From contig CABVRW010000002.1 of assembly GCA_902500785.1 (NCBI GenBank), positions 106,707-145,024 of the forward strand: DNA of 38,318 nt, written 5' to 3'. Below, piece after piece: positions 9,385-17,743 of this stretch; position 1 is the stretch's first letter, and each line of letters starts with the position of its first letter. Position numbers and translations under genes: made by a program. The notes under the pieces were generated by a model, which was given only the letters and a program-made list of their open reading frames with translations, did no database searches and had not been told where the DNA came from. The stretch is from an uncultured Nitrospira sp. GTDB taxonomy: Bacteria > Nitrospirota > Nitrospiria > Nitrospirales > Nitrospiraceae.

Positions 9385-10593
9385 TCACTTGCGCCCTTTT
9401 CCTTTTTTTCCAATTCGGGCTTGCTGCTGATACGCCGACAGGGCCTCTGCCAGAATATCTTTCACCGGACGCCCGCTCTGTTCGGCAATACGCTTACAAT
9501 CCTCATACTCGGGAGCGGCCTTGCTTTGTCCCGGCCGAAGGTCGGCCAGCTTGATCCGCACGTCCTGGCCATGAACCTGCACCGAGATAAACCGACGCGG
9601 CAACACCCGTCGCTGCACCTCGTGCGCCCGAACACCGAGCGCCGTCGTGTCGGCGAACAAGACCGCCAGCACGGCCTCCACCTTCTCCTGTGGAGCCAAT
9701 ACGGAGAGCATATTCCCGGGTCTTCCCTTTTTCATCGTGATCGGCGCCAGGGTCGCATCCACCGCTCCCGCGGCGAACACCCGATCGAACACGGTCTCGT
9801 AGACCTGCGGATTCAAGTCATCAATGTTCGTCTGCAACTCCACGATCGCTTCCATCAACCCTGCGACGGCCACTGCTTCGCCGACAAACACGCGTAACAC
9901 ATTGGGCCACTGCGCCGGATCGGCGGTTCCCGCCCCATACCCCACCCTGCCGACCCGCATCGAAGGCAAGCGACCGAATTCTGTGGCCAGGGTTCGCAGC
10001 AACGCCACCCCCGTCGGTGTGGCCAGCTCTCGTTGTGGACCCTCGGCATAGATCGGCAGCCCCACCGCCAAGGCAGCCACAGCCGGACCAGGCACGGGCA
10101 ACGATCCGTGGGCAGACGTAAGCGTGCCGGACCCCACATTGATCGCGGAGGCCGTCACACGCTGGACGCCCATGAGATGCCAACCCAAGACTCCGCCGAC
10201 CACATCCACGAACGAATCGATCACGCCGACTTCGTGAAAATGCACACGCGCCGGTTCGACTCCATGGGCCTTTCCCTCGGCAGCAGCCAACACATCGAAC
10301 ACCGCCTGGCTCCGTTCTTTGACAACCGGCGGCAGGCCGCTCTTGAGTAGAATCCGGCCGATTTGCGCCAACGTCAGCGGCGCGCGAAAGCCCTTCTCGA
10401 TCAGCACATCGACTTTTGTCGCCGTGAGCGCCCCGCGCTCGACCCGCTTCCGCGTCAGGCGAAACCCGTCGATCCGCAGCAGCGCAAGGCCGCGCACGAG
10501 ATCCTTGAAGGGCAATCCCGCATCGACCAACGCGCCCAGGATCATGTCGCCGCTGATGCCGGAGAAACAGTCGAAATGAAGATGCGTGGCCAC
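9385..10593 (-). CDS. larC: LarC, nickel-pincer cofactor nickel insertase
   Basis: CTP-dependent cyclometallase that inserts nickel into the pyridinium-3,5-bisthiocarboxylic acid mononucleotide (NPN) cofactor made by LarB and LarE. The family opening HLHFDCFSGISGDMILGAL is at the N-terminus, followed by VHFHEVGVIDSFVDVVG (His-rich), TPTGVALLRTLA and the C-terminal part with NIDDLNPQVYE and MKKGRPGNMLSVL. In Lactobacillus plantarum larC is split by a programmed frameshift; here one continuous frame covers both halves. GTG at 10593 is preferred because TAGGAG precedes it and it puts the conserved motif at the very start; an ATG at 10614 is the alternative. It heads the long minus-strand run. 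larB lies nearby; larA and larE are not in the window. Confidence 0.92.
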   Translation of the reverse strand: MATHLHFDCFSGISGDMILGALVDAGLPFKDLVRGLALLRIDGFRLTRKRVERGALTATKVDVLIEKGFRAPLTLAQIGRILLKSGLPPVVKERSQAVFDVLAAAEGKAHGVEPARVHFHEVGVIDSFVDVVGGVLGWHLMGVQRVTASAINVGSGTLTSAHGSLPVPGPAVAALAVGLPIYAEGPQRELATPTGVALLRTLATEFGRLPSMRVGRVGYGAGTADPAQWPNVLRVFVGEAVAVAGLMEAIVELQTNIDDLNPQVYETVFDRVFAAGAVDATLAPITMKKGRPGNMLSVLAPQEKVEAVLAVLFADTTALGVRAHEVQRRVLPRRFISVQVHGQDVRIKLADLRPGQSKAAPEYEDCKRIAEQSGRPVKDILAEALSAYQQQARIGKKGKGRK

Positions 10594-10763
10594 GTGACTC
10601 CTACGTTTCGTCATCGGGTGCGAGCGAGCGGCATCTTACCGGAGCCGCATCCAGACAGCAATCATTCCGCTCGTTCGTTGACAGCCTTGCAACGCTGTGT
10701 TATCCCCAATGAAGAGACGCATCCGACCAGTTCACCGGCCTGCTCCGTGCGACACCGATACCC

Positions 10764-11336
10764 ATGATCAATTCAACACCATCCATCCATACCACCGTCC
10801 GGCGCGCAACGAATGGAACTCGATTCGGCTTGCTGCTTGTGCTGAGCAGCCTCTTCTTGCTGGGAGGGCTGGGCCTGGACGCCCTGGCCAAACCCAAAGG
10901 GAAAAGCAGTGTCCCGCGCCCGGAGCCGGACCTAAAAATCCTCACCCTGCAAGCCGCACCGATGCCCTATCGTCCGCAGGACGGACCCTTTCATTTCATC
11001 GCCACAGTGCAATTGCCCAAGGAAGTCGACGAACAACTCATGCTGGAGGTCTCCGCTCTCGTCACCTCTTCGTCCATGACCTCGCTACGCTTCCTTTCGA
11101 TTCGGCAGCCGGTCAATGAGCATGTGCAAACGGACCCCAGCGCGGCAGGGGAAACGCCGCGCAAGCATGTGCATGTGGATCTGGTGTGGGACGGGTTGGA
11201 CCACAACAAACAACAGGTCCCGGTCGGGTCCTATGAATATGAAGTGCGGGTCAAATTACTGAGCAATGGAGAGAAGGGCCAACGCACCCAAATGTTGTCC
11301 TGGCCGAAACGCGGCAAGTTCGTCGTTCAGAACTGA
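10764..11336 (+). CDS. Secreted protein of unknown function between larB and larC
   Basis: The 190-residue product has a basic N-terminal stretch, then a hydrophobic segment (FGLLLVLSSLFLLGGLGLDALA, about 22-43) that is either a signal peptide or an anchor, and a beta-rich exported domain. The end GSYEYEVRVKLLSNGE and LVWDGLDHNKQQVPVG resembles the 'W-D-G-x-D ... G-x-Y-x-Y' layout of FlgD-like Ig folds, which is only a shape resemblance. It is transcribed against both larC and larB. A promoter-like TTGACA-17-TATCCC lies at 10678-10706. I assign no function. Confidence 0.75.
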   Translation: MINSTPSIHTTVRRATNGTRFGLLLVLSSLFLLGGLGLDALAKPKGKSSVPRPEPDLKILTLQAAPMPYRPQDGPFHFIATVQLPKEVDEQLMLEVSALVTSSSMTSLRFLSIRQPVNEHVQTDPSAAGETPRKHVHVDLVWDGLDHNKQQVPVGSYEYEVRVKLLSNGEKGQRTQMLSWPKRGKFVVQN

Positions 11337-11368
11337 TTCATCGAAGGGACAGCGCCGACCCATCCCAT

Positions 11369-12142
11369 TCAGCCTATCTGCGCGTCACACGACGCATCGC
11401 CCACCATGTTGATCCGATGCGCCAGGCAACCGGCCCCAAAGCCGTTGTCGATGTTCATCACTCCGACCCCGGCCGCGCAGGAATTCAGCATGGTCAACAA
11501 TGCGGCCAACCCGCCGAAGTGCGCGCCATATCCGCGGCTGGTCGGCACCGCAATCACCGGTTGCCGCACCAGTCCACCGACGACGCTCGGAAGCACGCCA
11601 TCCATCCCGGCCACCACGATGAGCGCGCGGGATCCATGCAATCGCTCCTGTTGGCCGAGCAGGCGATGGAGTCCGGCCACCCCCACATCGTACAAGGTGT
11701 CGGTCCGGCTGCCCATGATATCGGCCGTCACCCGCGCCTCCTCCGCCACGGGAATGTCGGCAGTGCCGGCGGTGACGATCAACACGGATCCCCGGCGCAC
11801 CAGTTTGGGCGGCGCAATGGCCACGACACGCGCCGCCTCATGATAGACCGCTCGCTTGCTGACCCGCAGCAGTGCGCGCGCGACCGACGGCTCCACTCGC
11901 GTGGCCAGCAGGGAGTTATTCTTCCGCAATAGGGTCTTGGCAATGGTCACCACCTGAGGCACGGTCTTTCCTTCGCAAAAGATCACTTCCGGAAATCCCT
12001 GTCGAAGCGCCCGATGATGATCGAGCGAGGCAAAACCAAGATTTTCATAGGGCAGCGTTCGCAACTGGTGGAGCGCGTCCGGCACGGCGATAGCGCCCCG
12101 CTGAACCTTGGTGAGCAACACCTGCAGCTGGTCCTGATTCAT
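11369..12142 (-). CDS. larB: LarB, pyridinium-3,5-biscarboxylic acid mononucleotide synthase
   Basis: Carboxylates and hydrolyses nicotinic acid adenine dinucleotide, the first step of nickel-pincer cofactor synthesis. The 257-residue protein carries a helical N-terminal part (VQRGAIAVPDALHQLRTLPYENLGFASLDHHR) typical of LarB. A PurE/AIR-carboxylase-like C-terminal domain follows with VTAGTADIPVAEEA, AGMDGVLPSVVGGLV and the end motif NIDNGFGAGCLAHRIN. The ATG at 12142 overlaps the gpsA stop (ATGA), so translation is coupled to gpsA; the longer frame reading upstream is inside gpsA and not used. It is separated from larC by the opposite-strand gene at 10764-11336. Confidence 0.92.
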   Translation of the reverse strand: MNQDQLQVLLTKVQRGAIAVPDALHQLRTLPYENLGFASLDHHRALRQGFPEVIFCEGKTVPQVVTIAKTLLRKNNSLLATRVEPSVARALLRVSKRAVYHEAARVVAIAPPKLVRRGSVLIVTAGTADIPVAEEARVTADIMGSRTDTLYDVGVAGLHRLLGQQERLHGSRALIVVAGMDGVLPSVVGGLVRQPVIAVPTSRGYGAHFGGLAALLTMLNSCAAGVGVMNIDNGFGAGCLAHRINMVGDASCDAQIG

Positions 12143-13149
12143 GACGGGCTTTTCTCCCCCTTGGCTTCTCGCTCCATCAGATCGCCGACCGCCTGGCGGC
12201 AGGACTTGTCGGCAAAGAGCACCGCGTTGACTTCCTGCACAATCGGCATATCCACGCCACATCGCATCGCGAGACCCAGCGCTGCTTTTGCCGTGCGCAC
12301 GCCTTCCGCCACCGCCTGCATGCTCGCGAGAATGTCCTGCAGACGTTCCCCCTTGCCTAGCCGCACTCCCACGGAGTGATTGCGGCTCAAGGGCCCGGTA
12401 CAGGTCAAGATGAGATCCCCGACACCGGACAAACCGTAAAAGGTTCGCGGATCGGCGCCCATCGCCACCCCCAGCCGAATCATTTCGGCCAACCCGCGGG
12501 TAATGAGGGCGGCGCGAGCGTTATGGCCGAGGTCCAATCCATCGACGACACCGGCAGCCAAAGCCATCACGTTTTTTAAGGCCCCGCCGAGCTGCACCCC
12601 GATCAGATCATCATCCGCATACACCCGAAAGCTCGGCGTCATGAACAGTGCCTGGATGGTCTTGACGACTCCGGCATCCTGCCCGGCCAGACAGAGCGCC
12701 GTTGGTTTCCCGCGACTGACCTCACTGGCAAAACTCGGCCCCGACAAAACCAGCCACGAGCCGTGCATAGGGGCAGGCAGCACATTCTGCATGACCTGCG
12801 TCATGAGCGCCAACGTGTCCTCTTCGATTCCCTTGGTGGCGCTGACCAAGGGGATGGGCTGCGGCAGCAATGCGCCGATCTGGCTCAGCACCGGCCTCGC
12901 CACATGCGACGGCACCGCGAAGATCAGGCAGTCGGCGCCCGTCACGGCATCGGATAACACATTCGTTGCGGATAAGGTCGCCGGAAGCTGAATGCCCGGC
13001 AAATACAGGGCATTCTCGCGTCGAACGTCGATCGCCTGAACGACCTCCGGCTCATGGGCCCAGAGACGGACGGGAATCTGTTTCTCTGCCAGATGCCGGG
13101 CTAATGCCGTCCCCCAGGCCCCGGCTCCGATAACCGCCACATGGTGCAT
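12139..13149 (-). CDS. gpsA: Glycerol-3-phosphate dehydrogenase [NAD(P)+] GpsA
   Basis: Reduces dihydroxyacetone phosphate to sn-glycerol-3-phosphate for phospholipid synthesis. The protein (336 residues from the ATG at 13149) has the nucleotide-binding GAGAWGTALA (8-17), SATKGIEEDT with the first conserved Lys (K106), SGPSFASEV, the catalytic GGALKNVMALAAG (K192), and the C-terminal GVGDLILTCTGPLSRN and RNHSVGVRLGKG. Other in-frame starts at 13161 (ATG) and 13173 (GTG) exist; 13149 fits the family N-terminus best, and none has a clear ribosome-binding site. A consensus-like promoter at 13238-13267 drives it, giving a leader of roughly 80 bases. larB follows with an ATGA overlap. Confidence 0.94.
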   Translation of the reverse strand: MHHVAVIGAGAWGTALARHLAEKQIPVRLWAHEPEVVQAIDVRRENALYLPGIQLPATLSATNVLSDAVTGADCLIFAVPSHVARPVLSQIGALLPQPIPLVSATKGIEEDTLALMTQVMQNVLPAPMHGSWLVLSGPSFASEVSRGKPTALCLAGQDAGVVKTIQALFMTPSFRVYADDDLIGVQLGGALKNVMALAAGVVDGLDLGHNARAALITRGLAEMIRLGVAMGADPRTFYGLSGVGDLILTCTGPLSRNHSVGVRLGKGERLQDILASMQAVAEGVRTAKAALGLAMRCGVDMPIVQEVNAVLFADKSCRQAVGDLMEREAKGEKSPS

Positions 13150-13237
13150 GGATAATGGCATCACACCCGCCACAACATCATGACATGGGAAAACAATTCC
13201 GCAGCTGGAATGAATGGCGCAGGCTTCATCGACGCGG

Positions 13238-13267
13238 ATTATAGGAAGGGGATTTGAAACCTGTCAA
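13238..13267 (-). promoter_or_regulatory. Sigma-70-type promoter of gpsA-larB
   Basis: Read on the minus strand, a perfect TTGACA (13267-13262) is followed after 18 bases by a perfect TATAAT (13243-13238). The predicted transcription start is near 13231, about 80 bases before the gpsA ATG. This is the best promoter match in the window. Confidence 0.75.
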
Positions 13268-13377
13268 CGAAGCGATCCGACGGCTCGGCCTCGAAGAGCC
13301 GGTGAGTACGCTCCCCTCGCCACTGGAATTCCTGCCGCCGCCGCGGTAGGCTGCGGCATGCTTGGAGAATTGCGGTC

Positions 13378-13734
13378 ATGAAACCCTGTCCAGTTTGTGG
13401 GCGTGCCCTGCCAGAAATCAACCGCTATTGCACCCACTGCGGAGCGGGCGTCGAGCCCGATACCATTCGGAGCGCCATTCCGACACCTCCCGGGTCGGCA
13501 AAGGAGCAGCTGAACCTGAATATCTTGTACGGCATGGTGATGGTGCTGATGGTCTCCCTGCTGATGCCGCCATGGGAATCGCCTCCCTCGCAACCGCCTG
13601 TCTTTCTTGGGTTTCATTTTATCCTCTCTCCTCCGCAACCGGATGCCATCATCAGCCGGCTGCTACTCACGATCGAGCTCACCACCACCGCCATTGCGGG
13701 CCTCTATCTTTCGTTTCTGTTTCGATCTCGGTAA
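13378..13734 (+). CDS. Small zinc-ribbon membrane protein
   Basis: The 118-residue product begins with a double CxxC zinc ribbon (CPVCG at 4-8 and CTHCG at 18-22), followed by a short linker and two hydrophobic segments (about 48-62 and 95-114), so it should be an inner-membrane protein with a cytosolic zinc finger. The pattern matches the general 'zinc ribbon plus transmembrane' class, whose members have no common function. The gene converges on the arginine dihydrolase gene with a 20-base gap. Start ATG at 13378; an AGGCTGCGGC-rich upstream gives only weak ribosome-binding potential. Function unknown. Confidence 0.75.
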   Translation: MKPCPVCGRALPEINRYCTHCGAGVEPDTIRSAIPTPPGSAKEQLNLNILYGMVMVLMVSLLMPPWESPPSQPPVFLGFHFILSPPQPDAIISRLLLTIELTTTAIAGLYLSFLFRSR

Positions 13735-13754
13735 GCGCGAAGGATCAGTGGGAA

Positions 13755-14555
13755 TCAGTTGAGGGCGAGCGTCAGGCATTTGGCTGCGCCGCCCGACTTC
13801 ATAAATTCGTCCAACTGAACGGGATGGGTGTGATAGCCGCGATCTTCAAGCAACTTGGTCGTGAGCGGACAATCAGCGGGAATCACGACTTGTTTGCCGA
13901 TACACACCGCGTTACAGGCAAATCGTACCCCTTCCTCTTCCGGCACTGCGAGCCGCCGATCCTCCGGAATCCGTTGGGCGATCGCCGCCTGGCCGTAGGA
14001 GTCGAACGCCGAGGGCAGGTAGAGCAAGTCACCGCCGCTGAGCGGACAAAAACAGGTATCCAGGTGATAGAACCGGCTGTCGATCAATTCGAGCGGAATG
14101 ATTTCTCGCTGAAAGATTTCGCTCAGCCTTGGAAACGCCCGGATGTCCGACCGCTGGTGGTATCCGCCGAACCAGGTATCCGCAAATCCTAACAGGTCAC
14201 CGGCTCCCTCGAAATAGAGCGACTGGTCGAGCGTCAACACCTCATACCCCTGCTCACGGAACCATCGTTCGAAGTGTGCTTCCTCTCGTTGTCGCTCCGG
14301 GTATCGGAACCGGCTCACCAACGCTCGACGACCGACGACCAGCCCCGCATTGGCCGTAAAGACCAAGTCGGGAAGGCCCTGAACGGGCTGCATCCGCTCA
14401 ATTCCTGCACCGACCTCCTCTTCCAACACCTTCATCAACGTCTGCCATTGTCCGACTGCACGCGCCGAGTCTACGCCGTTCGCCCGCCGCATCCAGGGAT
14501 TGATCTCGTAATCGATTTGAAAATAGTCGGGAGGACACACCAGAAACCGGCTCAT
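13755..14555 (-). CDS. argZ: ArgZ-type arginine dihydrolase (amidinotransferase fold)
   Basis: Predicted to hydrolyse arginine to ornithine, CO2 and two NH3. From the ATG at 14555 it has 266 residues and corresponds to the N-terminal half of the cyanobacterial fusion enzyme ArgZ/AgrE. Visible family residues: INPWM (18-22), DLVFTANAGLV (63-73; Asn69 matches the Asn71 that I recall as essential for the two-step hydrolysis in Synechocystis ArgZ), FEGAGD (115-120), RFYHLDTCFCPLSGG with His164, FACNAV, and the catalytic Cys260 in KSGGAAKCLTL. The start overlaps the stop of the ornithine cyclodeaminase gene (ATGA), implying coupled translation. Alternative: dimethylargininase or another member of the superfamily, less likely given the neighbour and the Asn. 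Confidence 0.87.
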   Translation of the reverse strand: MSRFLVCPPDYFQIDYEINPWMRRANGVDSARAVGQWQTLMKVLEEEVGAGIERMQPVQGLPDLVFTANAGLVVGRRALVSRFRYPERQREEAHFERWFREQGYEVLTLDQSLYFEGAGDLLGFADTWFGGYHQRSDIRAFPRLSEIFQREIIPLELIDSRFYHLDTCFCPLSGGDLLYLPSAFDSYGQAAIAQRIPEDRRLAVPEEEGVRFACNAVCIGKQVVIPADCPLTTKLLEDRGYHTHPVQLDEFMKSGGAAKCLTLALN

Positions 14556-15796
14556 GGGCGCCACCCGAGTTCACGCGCCAGTTCTTTGAGAAACGAGGCG
14601 GCATCCATCACCAGGCCGACGGCTTGGAAACTGCCACGATCAGCCAATTTCGTGGGCACGGCCGGATTCACATCGACGCACACCGTGGGAACGGTCGCCG
14701 GCAATAGATTGCCGGTGGCGATTGCGTGGAGCGTGGACGCAACCAACAGGGCCAGTCCGACTCCGGGAATTTCCGCGCGCATGGCCTGTTGCGCCATCAT
14801 GGAGTCCGTCAACACCCCAGGCAACGGACCATCGTCTCGGATGGTGCCCGCCATCACCATCTTCACCTCCCGCCGCACACAAGCCGCCATGATGCCGTCG
14901 GTGATCACTCCGGACCGCACGGCCTCTTGGATGCTGCCGATGGCCCGAATCCGATTGATGGTACGCAGGTGATGCTCATGCCCATGTGGCACTGAACGGC
15001 CGGCCGTCAACCCATACCCGAGCGACGTGCCGTAGAGCCCAGCCTCCATATCGTGCGCCGCCAAGGCATTGCCGCAGAACAGGAGCTGAATGTACCCCGT
15101 CTCGATCAACCAAGTCAGGGCCTCCCTTCCGCCCGCATGCACGATCGCCGGCCCGCCCGCCAACAGCACCTTGCCATCGGCGCGGCCCTGCCGGTGCCAC
15201 TCGCGCAACTTCTGCATCCGCCGAGCGATGTCGGCGATGACGGGATGGTGCGGCCGCTCCGATGACACCACGGATTCCATGAATCCGAACACGTCACGCT
15301 CGGTGGGACGCGCGAGGGGGGTCACCCTGATGCCCTCTCGCCCGATCACGATCAGATCCCCGGTGGTGACTGTTCCCATAGGAATGGTCCTGGCGCGGGC
15401 TTTGGCCGAATCGACACAGATGCCGAGATCCATTTCCATGCCCGCCACCTCCACCCACTCACCATCCAGACGAATCTGCGTCGGCAAATGTGTTGTCGCA
15501 TAGAACTGTTCGGGAAAGACTCCCGCCGCCGGAGCCGGCTCGAACCGGCAATCCGCTTCACGCTCGACGGCGGCGCCGTGGGGTTGGATGGCCTGGAGAA
15601 TCTCGGCCAACAGGCGACCGGACGGTGCTCGCACGACAATCCGCGCCTGAGACGTCGCCTCTCTCGTCGTCCCGATCGCGACGTCCTGCAAGTCAAAGGT
15701 ACCGCCCATCATCAGAATCGTGTCCAGGACCTTCGCCAGGATCAACGAATCGATAATGTGGCCCTGCAGGAAGACTGTTTCTTGCGATGCGGTCAT
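14552..15796 (-). CDS. Archaeal-type ornithine cyclodeaminase (TIGR00300 / LOR-SDH domain)
   Basis: Predicted to convert ornithine to proline with release of NH3. The 414-residue protein is the family found in methanogens and as the C-terminal half of cyanobacterial AgrE/ArgZ, unrelated to the mu-crystallin-type cyclodeaminase. Features: N-terminal region opening GHIIDSLILAKVLDTILMMGG; central VLLAGGPAIVHAGGREAL and LLFCGNALAAHDMEAGLYGT (nucleotide-binding part); GRSVPHGHEHHLRTIN; C-terminal VCVDVNPAVPTKLADRGS. ATG at 15796 places the conserved motif near residue 12; the frame stays open upstream but with unconserved residues. It lies 105 bases after truD and overlaps the arginine dihydrolase gene, so both steps are made from one mRNA. 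Confidence 0.87.
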   Translation of the reverse strand: MTASQETVFLQGHIIDSLILAKVLDTILMMGGTFDLQDVAIGTTREATSQARIVVRAPSGRLLAEILQAIQPHGAAVEREADCRFEPAPAAGVFPEQFYATTHLPTQIRLDGEWVEVAGMEMDLGICVDSAKARARTIPMGTVTTGDLIVIGREGIRVTPLARPTERDVFGFMESVVSSERPHHPVIADIARRMQKLREWHRQGRADGKVLLAGGPAIVHAGGREALTWLIETGYIQLLFCGNALAAHDMEAGLYGTSLGYGLTAGRSVPHGHEHHLRTINRIRAIGSIQEAVRSGVITDGIMAACVRREVKMVMAGTIRDDGPLPGVLTDSMMAQQAMRAEIPGVGLALLVASTLHAIATGNLLPATVPTVCVDVNPAVPTKLADRGSFQAVGLVMDAASFLKELARELGWRP

Positions 15797-15900
15797 GACC
15801 GGCCCACATGACTCGTGCCGACACCGAAGCGGATGCCTCGTGAGGGAGGAACCGTACTCCCTAAATTCTACCATCTATCGGGCAAAATGACCTGTGCGGG

Positions 15901-16953
15901 CTAGTCGTTTTTCTTCACAACTTCCCGCAGCACACTCGTCGCGTAGGAACCGGGAGGGAGCCAGAACGACAGCGTCAAGACAGCACCGTCCAGCGACCAG
16001 GACAGATCATTGAGACGAACCCGGAGCGCTCGTCGTTCGCCGCGGAATCCGCATTCGGCGCCGGCTTTCGACAAGAGTTCGGGAGTCGTTCCCAGCTCTG
16101 CCACCACGGCCCGTTCTATTTCTCCTGGATCGCCGGTCGCCCAGGGCGCGCGGGACCCGAAGAGCGGTCCCGTAGGGCTGATCTCGAACCGATCGGCTCG
16201 CGGCTGCTCGACCTCCGGCTGCTCCACCGGAAAGCAGGCCCCGTTCTCCGACTTCATCGCCCAGTCGCCCAGAAACACCCGATCGATACTTTCGATCCGT
16301 TTGGCGACGATGCGGTTGAACACATGGGACTGATACGCATTCATGAACCAGATGCGCTTATTGCGAGGCATCTTGTTCCGACGCGCAGCGTCCTGCAGCA
16401 ACTCGGCGCCCAATTGGAAATTCGTCCCCGATCGCCCTTGCCGTTGGGGGCCAAAATAGTTGGGCACACCCCGGCGCACCAATTCATCGAACAGCCGCTG
16501 CAGCGACTCTTCGCTGCCTTCCCGAACGTCTCGAATCACCAAGCGGAACTGATTGCCCGCATGATGCCCCTTGCGCAGCCGGTTGCGATGGCGCCCCAGG
16601 ACCTCCAGCGTGAGCAAGCGCTCGTCGAGGGGTAATGCCGCGACTGTTTCCGCCTTCACTCCGTGCAATGAAAGCATCTGTGTCGTCACGGCCTGCGCAT
16701 CCTTCAGACCGGCCACTCCGATGGTTTGGGCTTTCACATGGAGCTGGGATGCGAGTCGCAATACGAGATCTGGTGTGGATAGGCCCCGCTTTTTGACTCG
16801 AATATAGAGATGCTCACCGTCCCCGCAGGGCAGATAGAGGGGGCGCTCATCCACACAAAAATCATCGGGAGTACTGCGAATTCGGCCACCAAGAGCGGGC
16901 ACTGCAGCGGTGAGATAGGGGACCGTGTCATCGAGCCAGGACGGAATCGGCAT
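15901..16953 (-). CDS. truD: tRNA pseudouridine(13) synthase TruD
   Basis: Isomerises uridine 13 in the D-arm of tRNA-Glu-type substrates. The 350-residue protein has the TruD nucleophile motif GVAGLKDAQAVTTQ with Asp85 (Asp80 in E. coli), the substrate-entry motif NYFGPQRQGRSGTNFQLG, and RIWFMNAYQSHVFNRIV; the TRUD insertion domain lies roughly between residues 165 and 310. Start ATG at 16953 is preceded by AAGGAA five bases upstream. It is the first gene before the ornithine cyclodeaminase and arginine dihydrolase genes. A TATAAC -10-like box at 17025-17020 could serve it. Confidence 0.93.
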   Translation of the reverse strand: MPIPSWLDDTVPYLTAAVPALGGRIRSTPDDFCVDERPLYLPCGDGEHLYIRVKKRGLSTPDLVLRLASQLHVKAQTIGVAGLKDAQAVTTQMLSLHGVKAETVAALPLDERLLTLEVLGRHRNRLRKGHHAGNQFRLVIRDVREGSEESLQRLFDELVRRGVPNYFGPQRQGRSGTNFQLGAELLQDAARRNKMPRNKRIWFMNAYQSHVFNRIVAKRIESIDRVFLGDWAMKSENGACFPVEQPEVEQPRADRFEISPTGPLFGSRAPWATGDPGEIERAVVAELGTTPELLSKAGAECGFRGERRALRVRLNDLSWSLDGAVLTLSFWLPPGSYATSVLREVVKKND

Positions 16954-17018
16954 AGGGTTCCTTCTCGTTCTTCATGCGGCACAATTGCCGTGATGAGGGT
17001 AGGCACAGCGACCAGCCG

Positions 17019-17027
17019 TGTTATACT
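17019..17027 (+). promoter_or_regulatory. Extended -10 element upstream of the secreted-protein/phosphoesterase pair
   Basis: TGTTATACT fits the extended -10 pattern TGnTATAAT and lies about 40 bases before the ATG at 17066; no good -35 is visible, as expected for extended -10 promoters. On the opposite strand the same bases read TATAAC (17025-17020), a possible -10 for truD, so the two divergent genes may share one -10 region. Confidence 0.45.
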
Positions 17028-17065
17028 CGTAGGGAGCCGTCTACTACTTCTGCCATCATCCGTAT

Positions 17066-17743
17066 ATGATTCCAATGCCGACTCGATTTGCCCATAGGTG
17101 CTGCGCAGCGTGGATCCTATGCTGTTGGATCGCGATCGGCATCGCTCCATCGTCATCCAAGGCCGCGACCCGCTTGGTCGGCATCGACGTATTCGCTCAG
17201 TTCACACAACATATCGAACGCCAGGCCGACACCGACAAGCAGGCCTTTGCCGTGGCAAGCCAATGCATGAACTGGTTCTACAAACAGCAGCGACACAAAC
17301 CCGCTCCGCCCGCGGTGGAGCGTATCGCCTGGACTCTGCAGACGGATTCACGTTACATCGCAGCGGGCTCGTCGGACCAAGCGGATTCTGAATGCCGCGC
17401 ACGGTACCCGGGCGGAATCGACGCGGTCCGTACCGATTTCCAACGCACCCAAGCATTTCTCTCCCTCAGCCTGACTTTTTATGAGTTCGCCTTGGTGGGC
17501 GACGGCGACGACAACGCCACCTACAGCACCCGTGAGCTTCAGGACATCCTTCTGGCGCTCAACCTGGCCTCCGAACCATCGCTCGGGGCAGATGCCCACT
17601 TACGTTCACTCACATCTCAGTTCGATTCCCTGCACAAGGCCAGAGGTATGGAAGCGCTCATGACCGGCATGGGCAAACTGTACGACCAGGGCTACCGCGT
17701 CACCACTTCAGACAAGGACCACCTGAATCGAGTCATGAAATGA
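17066..17743 (+). CDS. Secreted protein of unknown function, coupled to a phosphoesterase
   Basis: The 225-residue product has a basic start, a hydrophobic signal segment (AAWILCCWIAIGIAPSSSKAA, about 14-34) and a largely helical exported domain with HIERQADTDKQAFAVASQCMNWFYKQQ and an acidic loop GDGDDNATYS. I do not recognise the family. Its last codons overlap the start of the metallophosphoesterase gene (ATGA at 17740-17743), so the two are translated together. The acidic loop is a possible metal-binding site, but this is only a visual impression. Confidence 0.75.
   Translation: MIPMPTRFAHRCCAAWILCCWIAIGIAPSSSKAATRLVGIDVFAQFTQHIERQADTDKQAFAVASQCMNWFYKQQRHKPAPPAVERIAWTLQTDSRYIAAGSSDQADSECRARYPGGIDAVRTDFQRTQAFLSLSLTFYEFALVGDGDDNATYSTRELQDILLALNLASEPSLGADAHLRSLTSQFDSLHKARGMEALMTGMGKLYDQGYRVTTSDKDHLNRVMK

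Noticed and set aside
13362-14192. A 276-codon plus-strand open frame over the zinc-ribbon and arginine dihydrolase genes
   Set aside because: It overlaps two genes with recognisable motifs, and its product looks like random GC-rich translation.
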